DNA from: Nakamurella flava
Lineage (GTDB): Bacteria > Actinomycetota > Actinomycetes > Mycobacteriales > Nakamurellaceae
NCBI RefSeq assembly: GCF_005298075.1
Contig: NZ_SZZH01000002.1
Coordinates: 82,618-146,617, forward strand
DNA: 64,000 nt
Direction: 5' to 3'
Shown here: positions 61,686-64,000 of the stretch, piece after piece
How the letters are laid out: each line of letters begins with the position of its first letter
Numbering within the stretch: the stretch's first letter is position 1
Notes under the pieces: generated by a model
Database searches by the model: none
What the model was told of the DNA's origin: nothing
The model's input: the letters and a program-made list of their open reading frames with translations, nothing else
Position numbers and translations under genes: made by a program

Positions 61686-61702
61686 GTTCGACAATGCCGA
61701 AC
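61686..61702. promoter_or_regulatory. IclR operator candidate GTTCG-N7-CGAAC
   Basis: Five-base perfect arms separated by seven bases lie in the divergent region, 63 bases before the IclR gene. The TTCG-N7-CGAA shape resembles IclR-family operators. Confidence 0.45.
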
Positions 61703-61905
61703 GCTTCCGATTGTAGGAGTCCGGAGCCGTCGATACGTTCGTTGCATCACGCACGACACCCCACCGGACGGCGGTGCGGACCGGGGTCGGATGTTCACGG
61801 GCTTTTCGATCGACACGGCCCGGTCGCGGCGCACGCGCCGACCGGCTGTCACCGCCGCTCGACGAGAGCGTGTCGATCAGGCTGATTCGAAGGGGAACAG
61901 CACAC

Positions 61906-63624
61906 ATGGCTTCGCAGAACTCCGTCCTCAACCCGACCACCCGCGCCCGTGCCCTCGACGAGATGGCGGCTCGCGAACTCGACGTCCTGGTCATCGGGGC
62001 GGGCGTCGTCGGCGCCGGCGCCGCCCTCGACGCCGCCAGCCGCGGCCTGACGGTCGGTCTGGTCGAGGCCCGGGACATGGCCTCCGGCACCTCCAGCCGC
62101 TCCTCCAAGCTCGTGCACGGCGGCCTGCGCTACCTCAAGCAGCTGAACTTCTCGCTGGTCTTCGAGGCCCTGCGCGAACGTTCGCTGATCCTCGACACCC
62201 TGTGCCCGCACCTGGCCCGGCCGGTCGAATTCGTCTACCCGCTGGAGCGACGCGGCATCGACCGCGGCTACGTCGGCCTCGGCATCGGCGTGTACGACGT
62301 CCTCGGCGCCGGCAAGGGTGTCCCGTCGCACCACAAGCACCTGAGCAAGCGCAAGACCCTCGAGTCCTTCCCCGGGGCCAAGCGCGGCGCCGTCCACGGC
62401 GGCATCAAGTTCTACGAGGGCCAGCTGGACGACGCCCGGCACACCATGATGATCGCTCGCACCGCCGCCGAGTACGGCGCGTACGTGGCCACCAGTGCTC
62501 GGGTCGTCGACCTGGTCCGGCAGGGCGAGCGCGTCGTCGGGGCCACCGTCCGCGACCTGGAGGCCGGCCGCGAGATCACCGTGCGGGCCAAGACCGTCGT
62601 CAACGCCACCGGTGTGTGGACCGACGACGTGCAGAAGATGGTGGGCAAGAGCGGGTTCCGCGTCCAGGCGTCCAAGGGCGTGCACATCGTCGTCCCGCGC
62701 GACCGCATCCAGAGCCGCACCGGTCTGATCACCGAGACCGAGAAGAGCCTGCTGTTCATCATCCCGTGCCCGTGGAGCGACGATTTCTGGGTCATCGGCA
62801 CCACCGACACCCCGTGGGACCTCGACAAGGCCCACCCGGCCGCCAGCCAGGCCGACATCGACTACATCCTCGACCACGCCAACTCGCTGCTCGAGACGCC
62901 GCTCACCCGCGACGATGTCGTCGGCGTCTACGCCGGGCTGCGCCCGCTGCTGGCCGGCGAGTCCGACCAGACCAGCAAGCTGTCCCGCGAGCACGCCTGC
63001 GTCTCGCCGGTGCCTGGCCTGGTCATCATCGCCGGCGGCAAGTACACGACCTACCGTGTGATGGCCGAAGACGCCGTGAACGAGGCGGTCAAGCAGCTGC
63101 CCGGGAAGATCCCGGCCTCCTGCACCGACCGGGTGCCGCTGGTCGGGGCCGACGGCTACCAGGCCCTGTGGAACACCCGCGAGCGGATCGCCGAGCGCAC
63201 CGGCCTGGACGTCGCCCGTGTCGAGCACCTGCTCGGCCGTTTCGGCAGCGACATCAGCGACCTGCTCGACCTCATCGAGCAGGACCCGTCGCTGGCCGAG
63301 CCGGTCGAGGGCGCGCCCAAGTACCTCAAGGCCGAGGTCGTCTACGCGGTCTCGTTCGAGGGCGCCCTGCACCTGGACGACATCCTGGCCCGCCGCCTGC
63401 GCGTCTCCATCGACACCTGGGATCGCGGCGAGGCCGCCGCCCCCGCGGTCGCGAAGCTGGTCGCCCCGCTGCTCGGCTGGGACGACGCCGCCGTCGATCG
63501 CGAGATCGAGCACTACCACCAGCGCGTCACCGCCGAGCGCGAGTCGCAGCTGCAGGTCGACGACATGACCGCCGACGCCGCCCGTCTCGGTGCGCCGGAG
63601 GTCCGGGTCGGCGTCTCCGCCTGA
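61906..63624 (+). CDS. glpD: Aerobic glycerol-3-phosphate dehydrogenase
   Basis: The 572-residue FAD enzyme oxidises glycerol 3-phosphate to dihydroxyacetone phosphate and passes electrons to quinone. It has the N-terminal FAD motif VIGAGVVGAGAALDAASRG. The family patterns ASGTSSRSSKLVHGGLRYL and VVNATGVWTDDVQKM follow, and the C-terminal GGKYTTYRVMAEDAV. The start is ATG 61906, with AAGGGGA upstream; longer in-frame extensions have no support. It is divergent from the IclR-glpK pair. Confidence 0.94.
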   Translation: MASQNSVLNPTTRARALDEMAARELDVLVIGAGVVGAGAALDAASRGLTVGLVEARDMASGTSSRSSKLVHGGLRYLKQLNFSLVFEALRERSLILDTLCPHLARPVEFVYPLERRGIDRGYVGLGIGVYDVLGAGKGVPSHHKHLSKRKTLESFPGAKRGAVHGGIKFYEGQLDDARHTMMIARTAAEYGAYVATSARVVDLVRQGERVVGATVRDLEAGREITVRAKTVVNATGVWTDDVQKMVGKSGFRVQASKGVHIVVPRDRIQSRTGLITETEKSLLFIIPCPWSDDFWVIGTTDTPWDLDKAHPAASQADIDYILDHANSLLETPLTRDDVVGVYAGLRPLLAGESDQTSKLSREHACVSPVPGLVIIAGGKYTTYRVMAEDAVNEAVKQLPGKIPASCTDRVPLVGADGYQALWNTRERIAERTGLDVARVEHLLGRFGSDISDLLDLIEQDPSLAEPVEGAPKYLKAEVVYAVSFEGALHLDDILARRLRVSIDTWDRGEAAAPAVAKLVAPLLGWDDAAVDREIEHYHQRVTAERESQLQVDDMTADAARLGAPEVRVGVSA

Positions 63625-63640
63625 CCCCCACCGACCACCC

Positions 63641-63670
63641 GGCCCGGTGCGGCCCTCGCCGCACCGGGCC
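63641..63670 (+). terminator. Hairpin after glpD
   Basis: A 12-bp perfect stem (GGCCCGGTGCGG / CCGCACCGGGCC) around a six-base loop follows the glpD stop, before the second glycerol kinase. It may terminate or stabilise the glpD message. Confidence 0.7.
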
Positions 63671-63783
63671 GGGGGAACCATCCCCCCAGCTGATCCACCG
63701 CACCACCAGAGGTACTGCACCACCGGGGTTCTCGACGATCGAGACCACCGCTTCACCGTCGAAGCAGGGAAGGACCACTGTCC

Positions 63784-64000
63784 ATGAGTGAGAAGTTCGT
63801 TGCCGCTATCGATCAGGGCACCACGTCGACTCGGGCGATGTTGTTCAACAAGGAGGGCCGGGTCGTTGCGGTCGCTCAGCGTGAGCATGAGCAGATCTTC
63901 CCGAAGGCGGGGTGGGTGGAGCACGATCCGGTCGAGATCTGGGAGAACACTCGGCTGGTCGCGGCGGATGCGTTGGCGAAGGCGGATCTGAACGAGTCCG
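63784..64000 (+). CDS. glpK: Second glycerol kinase, truncated by window edge
   Basis: The visible 72 residues start [21 protein letters not shown], then [21 protein letters not shown], the typical glycerol kinase N-terminus. GGAAGGA sits nine bases before the ATG. It differs clearly from the IclR-linked copy, so it is a true paralogue. Third codon positions here include many more T and G (GTT, GCT, TTG, GCG) than in neighbouring genes, which hints at separate origin. The 3' part is outside the window. Confidence 0.9.
   Translation, partial: MSEKFVAAIDQGTTSTRAMLFNKEGRVVAVAQREHEQIFPKAGWVEHDPVEIWENTRLVAADALAKADLNES

Noticed and set aside
61849..63924. 691-codon minus-strand frame opposite glpD
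   Set aside because: GlpD is unambiguous on the plus strand; the opposite frame is a high-GC shadow.
1..64000. tRNA or rRNA genes
   Set aside because: No T-loop/acceptor pattern or rRNA core sequence was recognised on either strand by eye; a covariance search would be needed to exclude them firmly.

Overview
The window is high-GC DNA from an actinomycete. The evidence is very high GC at third codon positions together with lineage marker genes: a WhiB regulator, a DivIVA-domain protein, a GAF/ANTAR protein, a deazaflavin-type (Ddn-like) oxidoreductase, a DUF5994 protein and an IdeR/DtxR-type iron box. A Nakamurella/Frankia-side lineage would fit, but the genus is only a guess. I saw no rRNA, tRNA or CRISPR array.

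Positions 1-7340 look like an accessory island with less extreme base composition. They hold a decayed secreted trypsin-like protease (frameshift plus in-frame TAG), a transposase relic, an intact DD(35)E transposase, and a STAND-type NTPase with an XRE-like N-terminus and about 12 WD40 blades. The NTPase frame is split by what looks like one missing base inside the second blade. A small two-helix membrane protein lies divergently upstream, and a 19-bp AT-rich palindrome sits at the island's right edge.

Positions 7481-13868 hold an amino-acid/polyamine permease, an aminobutyraldehyde-type dehydrogenase and a membrane-anchored aminopropyltransferase-like protein, then a PLP-dependent dehydratase and a two-domain VOC protein. 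A 100-bp-period tandem repeat with a terminator-like hairpin fills 13984-14226. Positions 14383-20047 carry a MerR/membrane-protein pair, DUF5994 and a membrane desaturase in an overlapping pair, a GAF/ANTAR protein and a zinc alcohol dehydrogenase.

Positions 20121-23169 are a complete sugar-type ABC importer. After it come an AlkZ-like winged-helix protein, a truncated hemoglobin with a flavohemoprotein-like partner, a DivIVA-domain protein, a TetR/SnoaL-like divergent pair with a clear operator, a UMF1-type transporter with a GDPD phosphodiesterase, and ilvD. Positions 32900-36290 form a run of envelope and unknown genes (PAP2, glycosyltransferase, small conserved protein, unknown protein). 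An M20 hydrolase, an FUSC-like membrane protein, a spore-photoproduct-lyase-family radical SAM protein and a lipoprotein follow.

Positions 40384-47749 are centred on GABA degradation: PucR regulator, gabT, gabD, WhiB, a second class-III aminotransferase and an epimerase. With the upstream permease and aminobutyraldehyde dehydrogenase, the window encodes a plausible route from putrescine-derived aminobutyraldehyde through GABA and succinate semialdehyde to succinate. An iron box lies between a siderophore-interacting reductase and a divergent ABC exporter. Two SDRs, an ADP-ribosylglycohydrolase/tyrosine-phosphatase pair and a full molybdate operon (regulator-modA-modB-modC) follow. The window ends in glycerol metabolism: an IclR-glpK operon, divergent glpD, and the start of a second glycerol kinase cut by the window edge.
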